Shown: positions 36,897 through 44,999 of the stretch, piece after piece
How positions within the stretch are numbered: the stretch's first letter is position 1
Layout of the letters: every line of letters starts with the position of its first letter
From: Jannaschia marina
GTDB taxonomy: Bacteria > Pseudomonadota > Alphaproteobacteria > Rhodobacterales > Rhodobacteraceae
Direction of reading: 5' to 3'
DNA: 64,000 nt
Assembly: GCF_013404595.1 (NCBI RefSeq)
Contig: NZ_JABVAX010000001.1
Location: 186,001 to 250,000 of the forward strand
Position numbers and translations under genes: made by a program
The notes under the pieces: model-generated
The model's database searches: none
Told to the model about the DNA's origin: nothing
The model's input: the letters and a program-made list of their open reading frames with translations, nothing else

Positions 36897-37121
36897 ATGG
36901 AGCGGCGCGCGTCGCATGCGGCCGGCCGCCTGGGGCGGTTGGGCACGGGGGTCGCGTTGGCTGCTCTGGCGTCCTGTATGCCCACGGGACCGGAGGCGCG
37001 GCGCGCGGCCTATCTCGATTGCGCCCGCGACCAGGGGCTCACGGTCACCGACGGCACCATCCGCACCACAAGCGCCGCGGAACTGCGCCGCCTCGACGCC
37101 TGCGAGGCGCTACCGCGATGA
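36897..37121 (+). CDS. mini-lipoprotein between sdhA and sdhB
   Basis: The 74-residue product has a basic N-terminus, a hydrophobic stretch and a lipobox LASC, so it is probably an outer-membrane or periplasmic lipoprotein of about 47 mature residues. Two more cysteines are present (YLDCARDQG and LDACEALPR). The segment between them, with TSAAELRRL, resembles the same part of the lipoprotein at 38232-38453 (MSAAEIDAL), suggesting a common origin. It starts one base after the sdhA stop. Function unknown. Confidence 0.7.
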   Translation: MERRASHAAGRLGRLGTGVALAALASCMPTGPEARRAAYLDCARDQGLTVTDGTIRTTSAAELRRLDACEALPR

Positions 37122-37939
37122 CCGCACACCCCGAGCAGACGGTCGAGACGGCCGAAATGAACGACGACGCGGCGGATCAGACCGAGGCGTATCGCGCCAA
37201 GATCGACGCCCACGTCGCCAAGCAGACCCGGCGTTTCAAGCGGTCGGTCGGGGGGATCACCCCGCGCCATTGTCCGATCTGCGACTACCGGGGCCTCTTC
37301 CCGGCCTATGGCGACCCCCCGCGCTTCGACGCCCGGTGCCCCTCCTGCAGCAGCCTCGAACGGCACCGCCTCGTCGCGCTCCACGTCCAGCGCGAAGCCC
37401 CCTTCGGACCGGACGACCGATTGCTCCATTTCTCTCCCGAAGCGTCGGTCACCCGCGTCGTCCAGCCCGTAGTCGGCCGCTACGAGACCGCCGACATCAG
37501 CCCGCGTCGCAGCACCGACCACAAGCTCGACATCACGGCGATCGACCTGCCCGACGGCACGGCGGAGACGGGTTTCGACATCATCCTCTGCAGCCAGATT
37601 CTCGAACATGTGGACGATGCCAAGGCGCTGTCCGAGATGTTCCGCATCCTGCGTCCGGGCGGCCGTGCCTACCTGATGACGCCGGTCTGCGAAGGCTGGG
37701 CCGAAAGCTACGAGAACCCCGAGGTGACCTCCGGCCCGGACCGGCGGCTGCACTTCGGTCAGGCCGACCACGTCCGCTTCTACGGCCGCGACATCCGCGA
37801 TCGGATCCGCGCCGCGGGTTTCGCCCTGCGCGAGGTCGTGGCGGCGGAACCCGACGTGCGCCTGCATGGCCTGATCCGGGGGGAGACACTCTTCATCGCG
37901 ACGAAGCCCGCAGAGGGCGACGGAGGGCAGGGCGAATGA
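37118..37939 (+). CDS. SAM-dependent methyltransferase with an N-terminal Cys-rich motif
   Basis: The 273-residue protein starts at the ATG overlapping the previous stop. It has a zinc-ribbon-like CPICDYRG...CPSCSSLERHR near residues 48-80, followed by a class I methyltransferase fold; QILEHVDDAKALSEMFRILR is typical of methyltransferase type-11 proteins and RPGGRAYLMTP follows. The substrate is unknown. Related proteins occur with sugar or surface-modification genes. It is translationally coupled to lipoprotein genes on both sides. Confidence 0.82.
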   Translation: MTAHPEQTVETAEMNDDAADQTEAYRAKIDAHVAKQTRRFKRSVGGITPRHCPICDYRGLFPAYGDPPRFDARCPSCSSLERHRLVALHVQREAPFGPDDRLLHFSPEASVTRVVQPVVGRYETADISPRRSTDHKLDITAIDLPDGTAETGFDIILCSQILEHVDDAKALSEMFRILRPGGRAYLMTPVCEGWAESYENPEVTSGPDRRLHFGQADHVRFYGRDIRDRIRAAGFALREVVAAEPDVRLHGLIRGETLFIATKPAEGDGGQGE

Positions 37940-38235
37940 GCCGGCTCGTCCTCTGTCTCCTTCCGCTTCTGGCGGCCTGTGACCCGGTCCCCGTGTCACC
38001 CGAGCGGGCCGAGCGCCTCTGTCGGGCGGAGGTGGGGCAGGCCGACGGCGTGTCCGGGTCGATCGGGGCCGGCGTCTCCAACGACGGGCCGCGGGCGCGC
38101 GGGGGGATCACGATCACCAACCGGGTCTTTAATCCGCAGACCGAGGAGGAGTTCCTGGCCGAGTGCATCGCGCGCCGGGTGGAGGGGCGGCCGGAGCCGA
38201 CGACCTTCGGCGTCTCGGTGGAGCGCGACCTGTGA
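37936..38235 (+). CDS. small lipoprotein between sdhA and sdhB
   Basis: The 99-residue product starts MSRLVLCLLPLLAACDPV; the LAAC lipobox predicts lipidation. The mature part has two further cysteines (ERLCRAEVGQ and AECIARRVEG) and a Gly-rich central region. It overlaps the methyltransferase gene (ATGA) and the next lipoprotein gene (GTGA). Function unknown. Confidence 0.72.
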   Translation: MSRLVLCLLPLLAACDPVPVSPERAERLCRAEVGQADGVSGSIGAGVSNDGPRARGGITITNRVFNPQTEEEFLAECIARRVEGRPEPTTFGVSVERDL

Positions 38236-38453
38236 GGGCGGCGCTGCTCCTCCTTGCCGGTGCGCTCGCGGGATGCAACGCGCTCGGCGGCCCGCGCTCG
38301 GCGGCGGTGCCCGGCGCGGAGGTGCAGCCGGGCCTCGCCTCCTGCCTCGCCTCCATCGGGCGCGCGGACGTGGCGGTCGACCCCGACGCGCCGATGTCCG
38401 CGGCCGAGATCGACGCGCTCGTCGGCTGCACCGCGGAACGGGCGGGCAGCTGA
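38232..38453 (+). CDS. mini-lipoprotein between sdhA and sdhB
   Basis: A GTG start overlaps the previous stop. The 73-residue product has the lipobox LAGC and two further cysteines (GLASCLASIG and LVGCTAERAG) flanking MSAAEIDA. This spacing and motif match the 36897-37121 product. Its stop overlaps the sulfotransferase ATG (TGATG at 38451-38455). Function unknown. Confidence 0.7.
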   Translation: MRAALLLLAGALAGCNALGGPRSAAVPGAEVQPGLASCLASIGRADVAVDPDAPMSAAEIDALVGCTAERAGS

Positions 38454-39241
38454 TGGATCTGATCGCCCCCCGCCTCCTCTGCGTCGGCACGCACCACAAG
38501 ACCGGCACGCTCTGGATGCGCGCCGTTTTCCGCGCGCTGGCCGAGCGGCTGGATGTGGCGCATCACACGGTCTTCCCGGTCTCCGGTCTCAAGCATGTGC
38601 CGGCCGCCGACCGTGTTTTTCTGTTCCAATGGTCCTCCGCCTTCCCGCAGGCAATTCTCGACCGTCCCGACGCTCGGATCCTGCATGTGATCCGCGACCC
38701 GCGCGACGTGCTCGTCTCGGGGATGCGGTATCACCGCAAGGCTCCCGAGGGCGGGGAGGCGTTCCTGCACGAGGCGCGCGCCGATCTGGACGGGCAGACC
38801 TATCAGCAGCACCTGAACGCGCTGTCCGACGACACGGCCCGCCTGATGTTCGAGATGGGCGAAAAGCACGCGGAAACCCTCGCCGCGATGACAGACTGGG
38901 CACCGGCACCGAACACCATCGAGGCGCGCTACGAGGATCTGATGGCCGACACCGACGGCCGCGCCTTCCGGGAGCATCTGCGCAACCTGGGCCTGCCGGA
39001 ACCGGAAGTCGCCCTCGGCGGGCAGCTCTTCTGGGAAAACGCGCTCTTCGGCGGGCTGGCCCATGCGTCGGACCGCCCGGAACGGGTGAAGACGCACGTC
39101 ACGGGCACACGCGGCTGGCGCAGCGACTTGCCCCGTGCGGTTGCCGAGGTCTACGCCGAGCGCCACGGCCCGGCGCTCGTCGCGCTGGGCTACGAGACCC
39201 ATCCGACCGACTGGCTGGAGGATCTGCGCGATGCGGCGTGA
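38453..39241 (+). CDS. sulfotransferase family protein
   Basis: The 262-residue soluble protein has the PAPS-binding 5'-phosphosulfate loop in GTHHKTGTLWMR and the 3'-phosphate-binding region in HVIRDPRDVLVSGMRYH. The layout fits small bacterial sulfotransferases. The acceptor is unknown. It starts within the stop of the preceding lipoprotein gene, and the next lipoprotein gene begins inside its end (39231), so it is embedded in the sdh operon. Confidence 0.82.
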   Translation: MDLIAPRLLCVGTHHKTGTLWMRAVFRALAERLDVAHHTVFPVSGLKHVPAADRVFLFQWSSAFPQAILDRPDARILHVIRDPRDVLVSGMRYHRKAPEGGEAFLHEARADLDGQTYQQHLNALSDDTARLMFEMGEKHAETLAAMTDWAPAPNTIEARYEDLMADTDGRAFREHLRNLGLPEPEVALGGQLFWENALFGGLAHASDRPERVKTHVTGTRGWRSDLPRAVAEVYAERHGPALVALGYETHPTDWLEDLRDAA

Positions 39242-39548
39242 GGTGCTCCTCCTTCCGGCCCTGCTCGTGGCCTGCAATACGCCGCTGGCCGATGCCGTCG
39301 CCCGCGATGCCGCCCGCCGTGCCGTCGATCCGGTCGTGGCCGAGCGCTTTCCCGGCGTGCCGCTCAAGCCCGCGACCGATTGCATCATCGACAATGCCAG
39401 CGCGCAGGAGATCCTGACGCTGGCCTCCGCCGCCGGCTCCGGCGCGAACGACACCGCAGCGCGCATCGTCCTCGACGTCGCCGCGCGTCCCGATACCATC
39501 CAGTGCATCGCGGCCGAGGGCCTGCCGGTGCTGATAGATACCCTCTAG
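39231..39548 (+). CDS. lipoprotein immediately upstream of sdhB
   Basis: The 105-residue product starts MRREVLLLPALLVACNTP with the lipobox LVAC. Two more cysteines lie in ATDCIIDNASAQEILTLA and TIQCIAAEG. The CIIDNASA-EIL motif is, as I recall, widespread in Rhodobacterales next to sdhB. It overlaps the sulfotransferase end by 11 bp and ends 12 bp before sdhB. It probably sits in the periplasm facing complex II, but no role is established. Confidence 0.77.
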   Translation: MRREVLLLPALLVACNTPLADAVARDAARRAVDPVVAERFPGVPLKPATDCIIDNASAQEILTLASAAGSGANDTAARIVLDVAARPDTIQCIAAEGLPVLIDTL

Positions 39549-39560
39549 GAGGAGACGACC

Positions 39561-40340
39561 ATGGTTCAATTCACGCTTCCGAAGAACTCCAAGATCACCG
39601 TCGGAAAGACCTGGCCCAAACCGGAGGGCGCGAACAACCTGCGCAAGTTCCAGATCTATCGCTGGAACCCGGAAGACGGGAAGACGCCGCGGCTCGACAC
39701 CTACTGGGTCGATCTCGACACCTGCGGGCCGATGATCCTTGACGCTCTCATCAAGATCAAGAACGAGATCGACCCGACGCTCACCTTTCGCCGCTCCTGC
39801 CGCGAAGGCATCTGCGGCTCCTGCGCGATGAACATCGACGGGGTGAACACGCTCGCCTGCACCTGGGGCATCGACGAGGTGGACGGCGACGTGAAGATCT
39901 ATCCGCTGCCCCATATGCCCGTCATCAAGGATCTGATCCCGGACCTGACGCATTTCTATGCCCAGCACGCGAGCGTCATGCCCTGGCTCGAAACGAAGTC
40001 GAACACGCCCGCCAAGGAATGGAAGCAGTCCATCGCCGATCGCGAGAAGCTCGACGGTCTCTACGAGTGCATCATGTGCGCCTCATGTTCCACCGCCTGC
40101 CCGTCCTACTGGTGGAACGGGGATCGCTATCTCGGGCCGGCCGCGCTTCTGCACGCCTACCGCTGGATCATCGACAGCCGCGACGAGGCGACCGGCGAGC
40201 GGCTCGACGACCTCGAGGATCCGTTCAAGCTCTACCGCTGCCACACGATCATGAACTGCGCCAAGACCTGTCCCAAGGGGCTCAACCCGGCGAAGGCCAT
40301 CGCCTCGATCAAGAAGATGATGGTCGAGCGGCACGTCTGA
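39561..40340 (+). CDS. sdhB: succinate dehydrogenase iron-sulfur subunit
   Basis: The 259-residue subunit carries the three clusters: [2Fe-2S] ligands in [13 protein letters not shown] and LAC, [4Fe-4S] in [12 protein letters not shown], and [3Fe-4S] in [17 protein letters not shown]. It passes electrons from SdhA to ubiquinone in the anchor subunits. A GGAGGAGACG site precedes the ATG. It is the last recognisable gene of the sdh operon and is followed by a candidate terminator hairpin. Confidence 0.96.
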   Translation: MVQFTLPKNSKITVGKTWPKPEGANNLRKFQIYRWNPEDGKTPRLDTYWVDLDTCGPMILDALIKIKNEIDPTLTFRRSCREGICGSCAMNIDGVNTLACTWGIDEVDGDVKIYPLPHMPVIKDLIPDLTHFYAQHASVMPWLETKSNTPAKEWKQSIADREKLDGLYECIMCASCSTACPSYWWNGDRYLGPAALLHAYRWIIDSRDEATGERLDDLEDPFKLYRCHTIMNCAKTCPKGLNPAKAIASIKKMMVERHV

Positions 40341-40361
40341 CGATTCCGTGAACTCGGTGCG

Positions 40362-40378
40362 GCCCCGCCGGGCGGGGC
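40362..40378 (+). terminator. hairpin after sdhB
   Basis: GCCCCGC and GCGGGGC form a 7-bp stem with a 3-base loop, 21 bp after the sdhB stop. The following GTTCCGTTCC is only weakly T-rich. Probable end of the sdh operon. Confidence 0.5.
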
Positions 40379-40451
40379 GTTCCGTTCCGGGCAGCGAAAG
40401 GGGCGTGCGGCTGCGCTGGGTCGGGGGGCGCGATCACTCCCCGAGGTTTCC

Positions 40452-40625
40452 ATGCTCGAGACCGACGTTCCGGCGTCGGCGCTGGCATCTCCCCTGCTCT
40501 CCGGCACGGTTTTCGCCCGTTGGCAGCAATCCGTGCCCTTCGCGCGTCCGAAGATCGAGGATCTGCTTCCGGGTCTCGCCCGCGTGATCGAGAACGACTA
40601 CCCGGCGCGAGGCACCGCGACCTGA
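40452..40625 (+). CDS. possible 57-residue protein after sdhB
   Basis: An ORF from the ATG at 40452 (weak GAGG upstream) encodes a soluble peptide starting MLETDVPASALASPLL and containing RPKIEDLLPGLARVIENDY. Residue composition looks protein-like, but there is no recognised family and no other support. The hairpin at 40639-40661 lies just beyond it. Confidence 0.35.
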   Translation: MLETDVPASALASPLLSGTVFARWQQSVPFARPKIEDLLPGLARVIENDYPARGTAT

Positions 40626-40638
40626 GCGCAAAAGAAAA

Positions 40639-40661
40639 CCCCCGCGCCAGAGGCGCGGGGG
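40639..40661 (-). terminator. strong hairpin with a T-run on the minus strand
   Basis: A 10-bp stem (40639-40648 with 40652-40661, loop AGA) is followed on the minus strand by TTTTCTTTT. It has intrinsic-terminator form for minus-strand transcription, although no clear minus-strand gene lies to its right; it may block antisense transcription into sdhB. Confidence 0.6.
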
Positions 40662-41192
40662 GAGTACTCGTTAACGAACTCGGACCCCTCCCCCGAGCGG
40701 TCTCAGACCCGCGCCTCTTGCGGACGCGAAAATTCGGGGGCGGTGTTCTGCCAAAAAACACGGCGAAACACCTTTCGTTCGATGCGAAACAAGCACCAAA
40801 CCGTTTTGTCTGAATACCACAGGCGGCTCGCCGAACAATCTGTCCTTTTGGTCAAATCACGTAGCGTCGGATTGGAAGAATCGCCTCCAATCCGCCGGAA
40901 CAAGAGGATTTGTTAACCTTTCGCCGGAGTTTTCGCGCATCGATTCCGCCCGCGGTGGCCCCGAAACCACACTCCGGGCGATGTCGGTTTTTCCGGATTT
41001 TCCATCTTGACCCATCGTCGGTTTGGCCCCAAATGCGCCGCCATAGACGCCAACGCACGCGCCTCTGGCACGGCTCCGGCGGCCCATCATGGGCCCTGCG
41101 CACGGTTACGTAGCGACGGTAACGTCTCCCTTGGAACTGAGCGGTCTGTGCCGGATATCCTCCGGAATGGCCGGGTCGAATGGAGATGACCC
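40662..41192 (+). promoter_or_regulatory. long leader region upstream of ornithine decarboxylase (candidate speF-type leader)
   Basis: This 531-bp stretch has no ordinary gene and is lower in GC than its surroundings. It holds a 9-bp hairpin (40868-40894), a short Arg-rich ORF (41033-41113), a perfect hairpin GGCCCAT-C-ATGGGCC inside that ORF, and a small GTTAC/GTAAC stem (41105-41123) around its stop codon. Alphaproteobacterial ornithine decarboxylase genes are known to carry the long speF RNA leader (Rfam RF00518); I could not align to it, so the identification is an inference from position and layout. Promoter not defined. Confidence 0.5.
41033..41113 (+). CDS. 26-residue Arg-rich leader peptide upstream of ornithine decarboxylase
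   Basis: The ORF begins MRRHRRQRTRLWHGSGG and continues to a TAG at 41111-41113, inside a predicted hairpin loop. It ends 79 bp before the decarboxylase start. An Arg-rich peptide just upstream of a polyamine gene recalls the SpeFL arrest peptide of enterobacteria, where ornithine stalls the ribosome and induces the decarboxylase. The ATG lacks a good ribosome site, which is the main weakness. The frame is also open further upstream (to a TTG near 40910). Confidence 0.5.
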   Translation: MRRHRRQRTRLWHGSGGPSWALRTVT

Positions 41193-42362
41193 ATGAACGC
41201 AGTCACCGGCTTCGGCCGTCCCGAAGTCTTCACCCCCGTTTCCCGCGTCGAATCGTACATCGCGGCCCATGATTTCGCGCATCCGACGCTCGTGATCGAA
41301 GTCGACGCGGTCGAGCGTCAGTATCGCGCGCTTTCCGCCGGTCTGGGTCGCGCGCATATCCACTACGCGGTGAAGGCCAACCCGCACACCGCCATCATCG
41401 AGCGTCTGGTCGCGCTCGGCTCGGGCTTCGACGCCGCGTCGCGCGGCGAGATCGAGCTGGTGCTGGGGCAGGGGGCCTCGGTCGAGCACGTCTCCTTCGG
41501 CAACACGATCAAGAAGGCCTCCGACATCCGCTGGGCGCACAACGTCGGCATCACCCTCTTTGCCGCCGACGCCGAGGAGGAGCTCGACAAGCTGGCCGAG
41601 AACGCGCCGGGTGCGCGCGTCTATATCCGCGTCATCGTCGACAACCCCGAGGCCGACTGGCCGCTCAGCCGCAAGTTCGGATGTGCCTCCGACAAGGTAA
41701 TGCAGCTTCTGGGCTTTGCCGCCGCCAAGGGCCTCGTGCCCCACGGCCTGTCGTTCCACGTCGGATCGCAGACGCGCGAGGCGCGCATGTGGACGAACAC
41801 GCTCGATCAGGTCGCGGCGATCTGGCACCGGGCGCAGGCGGCGGGCTTCGACCTGCAGCTTCTGAACATCGGCGGCGGCTTCCCCGCCTTCTACGGCGAA
41901 GCCATCGAGGCCCCGACTGCCTATGCCCGGAGCGTCATGGCGCTGATCGAGGCCCGCTTCCCGAACGTGCCGCAGATCATGGCCGAGCCGGGCCGCGGCA
42001 TGGTGGCCGAAGCCGGCGCGATCGCCGCCGAGGTCGTGCTCGTCTCTCGCAAATCCGACGATGACCTGCACCGCTGGGTCTACCTCGACATCGGCCGTTT
42101 CTCGGGCCTTGCCGAGACCGAGGGCGAGGCGATCCGCTACCAGTTCGTCACGCCGCGCGACGGCGACGACACCGGGCCCTGCGTGCTGGCCGGCCCCTCC
42201 TGCGACTCGGCCGACGTGATGTACGAGAAGCGCCCGATCCAGCTGCCGCTCTCGCTCAAGGCCGGCGACAAGATCGTTATCCGCAACTGCGGGGCCTACA
42301 CGACGACCTATTCCTCGGTCGGCTTCAACGGCTTCCCCCCGCTCGACGCCGTCGTCATCTGA
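41193..42362 (+). CDS. ornithine/lysine decarboxylase (type III PLP fold)
   Basis: The 389-residue enzyme belongs to the alanine-racemase-fold decarboxylases. K61 in HYAVKANPH binds pyridoxal phosphate; HVGSQ, GGGFPAFYGE, EPGRGMVAEAG and the catalytic cysteine in CDSADV complete the site. It makes putrescine from ornithine (cadaverine if lysine is also accepted). GGAGATGA precedes the ATG at a good distance. It is apparently a single gene, controlled by the leader described above. Confidence 0.9.
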   Translation: MNAVTGFGRPEVFTPVSRVESYIAAHDFAHPTLVIEVDAVERQYRALSAGLGRAHIHYAVKANPHTAIIERLVALGSGFDAASRGEIELVLGQGASVEHVSFGNTIKKASDIRWAHNVGITLFAADAEEELDKLAENAPGARVYIRVIVDNPEADWPLSRKFGCASDKVMQLLGFAAAKGLVPHGLSFHVGSQTREARMWTNTLDQVAAIWHRAQAAGFDLQLLNIGGGFPAFYGEAIEAPTAYARSVMALIEARFPNVPQIMAEPGRGMVAEAGAIAAEVVLVSRKSDDDLHRWVYLDIGRFSGLAETEGEAIRYQFVTPRDGDDTGPCVLAGPSCDSADVMYEKRPIQLPLSLKAGDKIVIRNCGAYTTTYSSVGFNGFPPLDAVVI

Positions 42363-42371
42363 GCACCGGCA

Positions 42372-42388
42372 CCCCGGCCCGACCGGGG
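42372..42388 (+). terminator. hairpin after the decarboxylase gene
   Basis: CCCCGG and CCGGGG form a 6-bp stem with a 5-base loop ten bases after the stop; CCTTTTC follows about 10 bases later. A weak candidate terminator. Confidence 0.4.
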
Positions 42389-42476
42389 CGCTGCACCTTT
42401 TCTGCACGGGGTCTCCGCTCCGGCTGCACGGGTCCGCCGCTATCGCGGTCGGGCAACACACAGCCGGAGCTTTCCC

Positions 42477-43916
42477 ATGCTATCCCCAGGTTTTCGCTTT
42501 CTCGTGGTGGGCCTTCTCGCCCTCCTGATGTTTATCCCGCAGTTCTTCGCGGGCTCCATCGTGCAGGACCGCGCGCGCTACGCCGATCAGGTTGCCCGCG
42601 AGATCGGACAGGAATGGGGGGGCCCGCAGCAACTCTCCGGCCCCTTCCTTATCGTGCCGGTCGAGGCGACGGAGTACCGGACGGTCTATCGCGACGTGCC
42701 CGTTCCCGCCGCCGAAGCCGATGATCCGAACGCTGAAAGCGCCGGCGACGCGCCCACGCGCCGCGAACGCTATCGGGAGGCGCATGTCGTCCGCCGCGAG
42801 CCGGTCGTCCTCCTGCCCGAGAGTTTCGACGCGCTGATCGAGACGGAGTCCGACATCCGCAAGCGCAGCATCTTCGAGGTGCCAGTCTACTCCGCCGAGG
42901 TGGGCCTGACGACCGGGTTCGACCCGGCCCGTGCCGCTACGGCGCTGGCGGAGGGCGAGCGGCTCGTGTGGGACGAGGCGGTGATCCGGCTGCGCCTGTC
43001 GGCCAACGCGGCCCTGCGCGGTGACACCACGCTCGCCGGCCCCGACGGCCCACTCGACCTCAGGCCCTACGCGAGCGACCACTGGGGCGGCATCGAGGCC
43101 GACGTCGGTGCGCTGTCCGACCCGACCACCTTCACCGCCCGTTTCATGCTGAACGGGTCTCAGCGCATCGACGTCGTGCCCGTCGGCCGGACGAGCGATG
43201 TTCGCATGGCGGGCGACTGGCCCGACCCGGCCTTTCGCGGAGCTTTCCTGCCCGACAGCCATGACGTCACCGAGACCGGCTATGCTGCCACCTGGTCCGT
43301 CCCCCACCTCGCCCGTGCCCTGCCGCAGGTCAGCCGCGGCAGCGACCTGCCGAACGGGACGCAGGCCTTCGGCACGGGCTTCGTCCAGGTCAACGACTTC
43401 TACCAGAAGGCGTGGCGCGCGGGGCGCTATGGCATCCTCTTCATCGCCCTGACCTTCCTGACGGTTCTCCTGCTCGACCGGAAGGACCGGCCCACCCATC
43501 CGGTGCAATACCTGCTCATCGGCCTCGCGCAGTCGACCTTCGTGCTTCTCATGGTGGCCTACGCGGAGCAGTTCGGCTTCACCGCCGCCTACGTCGGCTC
43601 GGCCGCCGCGACGATCGCGCTCCTGACGCTCTTCGGTGCCACGGGCCTGCGGATGGGGCGGCGCACGCCGGTTCTCGCCGCGTTGCTGACCGTGCTCTAC
43701 GCGGTGCTCTACATGATCCTTCGGTCGACCGATCTCGCGCTTCTCGCCGGGGCCACACTCGCCTTCGGGGCGCTCGCACTGACCATCGTGCTCACCCGCA
43801 ACGAGGAGTGGTACGGCGCGTCGGGCCCGGGGCAGGGGCCGTTCCGCCGGACGCGCCCGGATCAGGCGAAGGCAGCCTCGAGCGCGATCTCGACCATGTC
43901 CCCGAAGGAGGTCTGA
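42477..43916 (+). CDS. creD: CreD family inner-membrane protein
   Basis: The 479-residue protein has an N-terminal membrane helix ([18 protein letters not shown]), a large periplasmic domain (about 40-315) and a C-terminal bundle of membrane helices, beginning [20 protein letters not shown]. This is the CreD layout, with the [11 protein letters not shown] motif after the first helix. In E. coli CreD belongs to the CreBC regulon; no creBC is adjacent here. Function in envelope homeostasis is suggested but not established. Its last 18 codons overlap the convergent deoD gene. Confidence 0.88.
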   Translation: MLSPGFRFLVVGLLALLMFIPQFFAGSIVQDRARYADQVAREIGQEWGGPQQLSGPFLIVPVEATEYRTVYRDVPVPAAEADDPNAESAGDAPTRRERYREAHVVRREPVVLLPESFDALIETESDIRKRSIFEVPVYSAEVGLTTGFDPARAATALAEGERLVWDEAVIRLRLSANAALRGDTTLAGPDGPLDLRPYASDHWGGIEADVGALSDPTTFTARFMLNGSQRIDVVPVGRTSDVRMAGDWPDPAFRGAFLPDSHDVTETGYAATWSVPHLARALPQVSRGSDLPNGTQAFGTGFVQVNDFYQKAWRAGRYGILFIALTFLTVLLLDRKDRPTHPVQYLLIGLAQSTFVLLMVAYAEQFGFTAAYVGSAAATIALLTLFGATGLRMGRRTPVLAALLTVLYAVLYMILRSTDLALLAGATLAFGALALTIVLTRNEEWYGASGPGQGPFRRTRPDQAKAASSAISTMSPKEV

Positions 43917-44566
43917 CGCTCCGCGGCGGGCAGCTCCTCGCCCGTCTGCAGGTAGTCGCTCACCGTCAGCACCGCCAGGGCCCGGCACCCGTGCCGGGCC
44001 GCCAGGTTGTAGAGTTCCGCCGCCTCCATCTCGACGGCGAGGATGCCGTGCCGCGTCATCATCTCGTTCAGGTCGGGCCGCTCGTCGTAAAAGACATCCG
44101 ACGAATAGATCCCGCCCACGTGCACATCACTGCCCTTCGATTGCGCGGCATCGTACGCCGCGCGCAACAGGCCGAAATCGGCGCAGGGCGCGAAATTCAC
44201 CTCCCGGAAGACACCGGCGGACGGTGTCGAGATGCTGCTCGCCGTCTGCGCCAGGATAACGTCGCGCATCTTCACATGGGCCTGCATCGCGCCGGTGGAG
44301 CCGATGCGGATCAGCGTCTTGGCCCCGTATTGCGTGATGAGTTCGTTGGCATAGATCGACAGGCTCGGCATCCCCATGCCCGACCCGTGGATCGTTACGC
44401 GATGGCCCCGCCAGGTGCCGGTGAAACCGAGCATTCCACGAACGTCATTCACCAGTTTCGGATTTTCCAGATACGTCTCCGCCGCCCATTTGGCGCGCAG
44501 CGGATCGCCCGGCATCAGGATGGTTTCGGCAATCTCGCCGGGTTCGGCGCAGATATGGGCGGTCAT
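43862..44566 (-). CDS. deoD: purine nucleoside phosphorylase, DeoD type
   Basis: The 234-residue enzyme starts [20 protein letters not shown], the family start, with [21 protein letters not shown], and the ribose-binding [10 protein letters not shown] motif. It cleaves purine (deoxy)nucleosides with phosphate. The start at 44566 is the family start; upstream codons cross the hns terminator. Convergent with creD, overlapping it by 55 bp. A second, unrelated phosphorylase family is encoded at 55820-56614. Confidence 0.94.
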   Translation of the reverse strand: MTAHICAEPGEIAETILMPGDPLRAKWAAETYLENPKLVNDVRGMLGFTGTWRGHRVTIHGSGMGMPSLSIYANELITQYGAKTLIRIGSTGAMQAHVKMRDVILAQTASSISTPSAGVFREVNFAPCADFGLLRAAYDAAQSKGSDVHVGGIYSSDVFYDERPDLNEMMTRHGILAVEMEAAELYNLAARHGCRALAVLTVSDYLQTGEELPAAERQTSFGDMVEIALEAAFA

Positions 44567-44581
44567 TTTTGATCTCCGGGC

Positions 44582-44607
44582 AAAGAAAAAGGGGCGCAAG
44601 GCCCCTT
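44582..44607 (-). terminator. intrinsic terminator of the H-NS family gene
   Basis: AAGGGGC and GCCCCTT form a 7-bp stem with loop GCAAG, followed on the minus strand by TTTTTCTTTG. It lies 24 bp after the hns-like stop and upstream of deoD, so the two are transcribed separately. Confidence 0.88.
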
Positions 44608-44630
44608 CTGAGATCAATATCGCGCCAAGT

Positions 44631-44936
44631 CTAGATCGCCAGATCTTCGGCCGATTTTCCCGAGGCGATCGCATCCTTGAACCACTGCGGCTGCCGCCCG
44701 CGGCCCGACCAGGTCAGGCCCGGGTTTTCGGGATGCACGTATTTCGGCGCGTTCGTCGAAGCCTTGCCGCGCTTTCCGCCGGCGAAGTCGGCAAGGGAGT
44801 AACCCAGCTCCTTGGCCATGGCTTCCAGTTTCGACTGGGCCTCGGCCTTCTGACGCTCGTCGTAGTTCTTCAGGGCCGCGGCAACCTTCTTCTGAAGATC
44901 CTGCAACTCTTCCTTGCTCATCTTGTCGAGATTCAT
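44631..44936 (-). CDS. H-NS family nucleoid-associated protein
   Basis: The 101-residue protein has a coiled-coil N-terminal oligomerisation region (about 1-50, rich in Lys, Glu, Leu) and the C-terminal DNA-binding motif [20 protein letters not shown]. It belongs to the HvrA/Spb group of H-NS-like proteins in Rhodobacterales. Such proteins bind AT-rich DNA and regulate metabolism and photosynthesis genes. The start at 44936 has GGAGCG upstream. Single gene with its own terminator. Confidence 0.92.
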   Translation of the reverse strand: MNLDKMSKEELQDLQKKVAAALKNYDERQKAEAQSKLEAMAKELGYSLADFAGGKRGKASTNAPKYVHPENPGLTWSGRGRQPQWFKDAIASGKSAEDLAI

Positions 44937-44999
44937 AGCGCGCTCCAATGATACATTGAAGCGCCCCTAATCCGCCAATTCGAAAATTGCAAGGAATTC

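Noticed and set aside
34400..36985. Minus-strand open frame of 861 codons
   Set aside because: Antisense shadow of the sdhD-sdhA region; sdhA is unmistakable on the other strand.
40703..41103. Minus-strand ORFs of 66-83 codons in the decarboxylase leader
   Set aside because: No ribosome sites, no motifs and mutually overlapping frames. The minus-strand hairpin at 40639 could terminate them, but this alone is weak support.
41106..42461. Minus-strand open frame over the ornithine decarboxylase gene
   Set aside because: Shadow ORF with Arg/Val/Asp-rich composition; the plus-strand PLP enzyme is clear.
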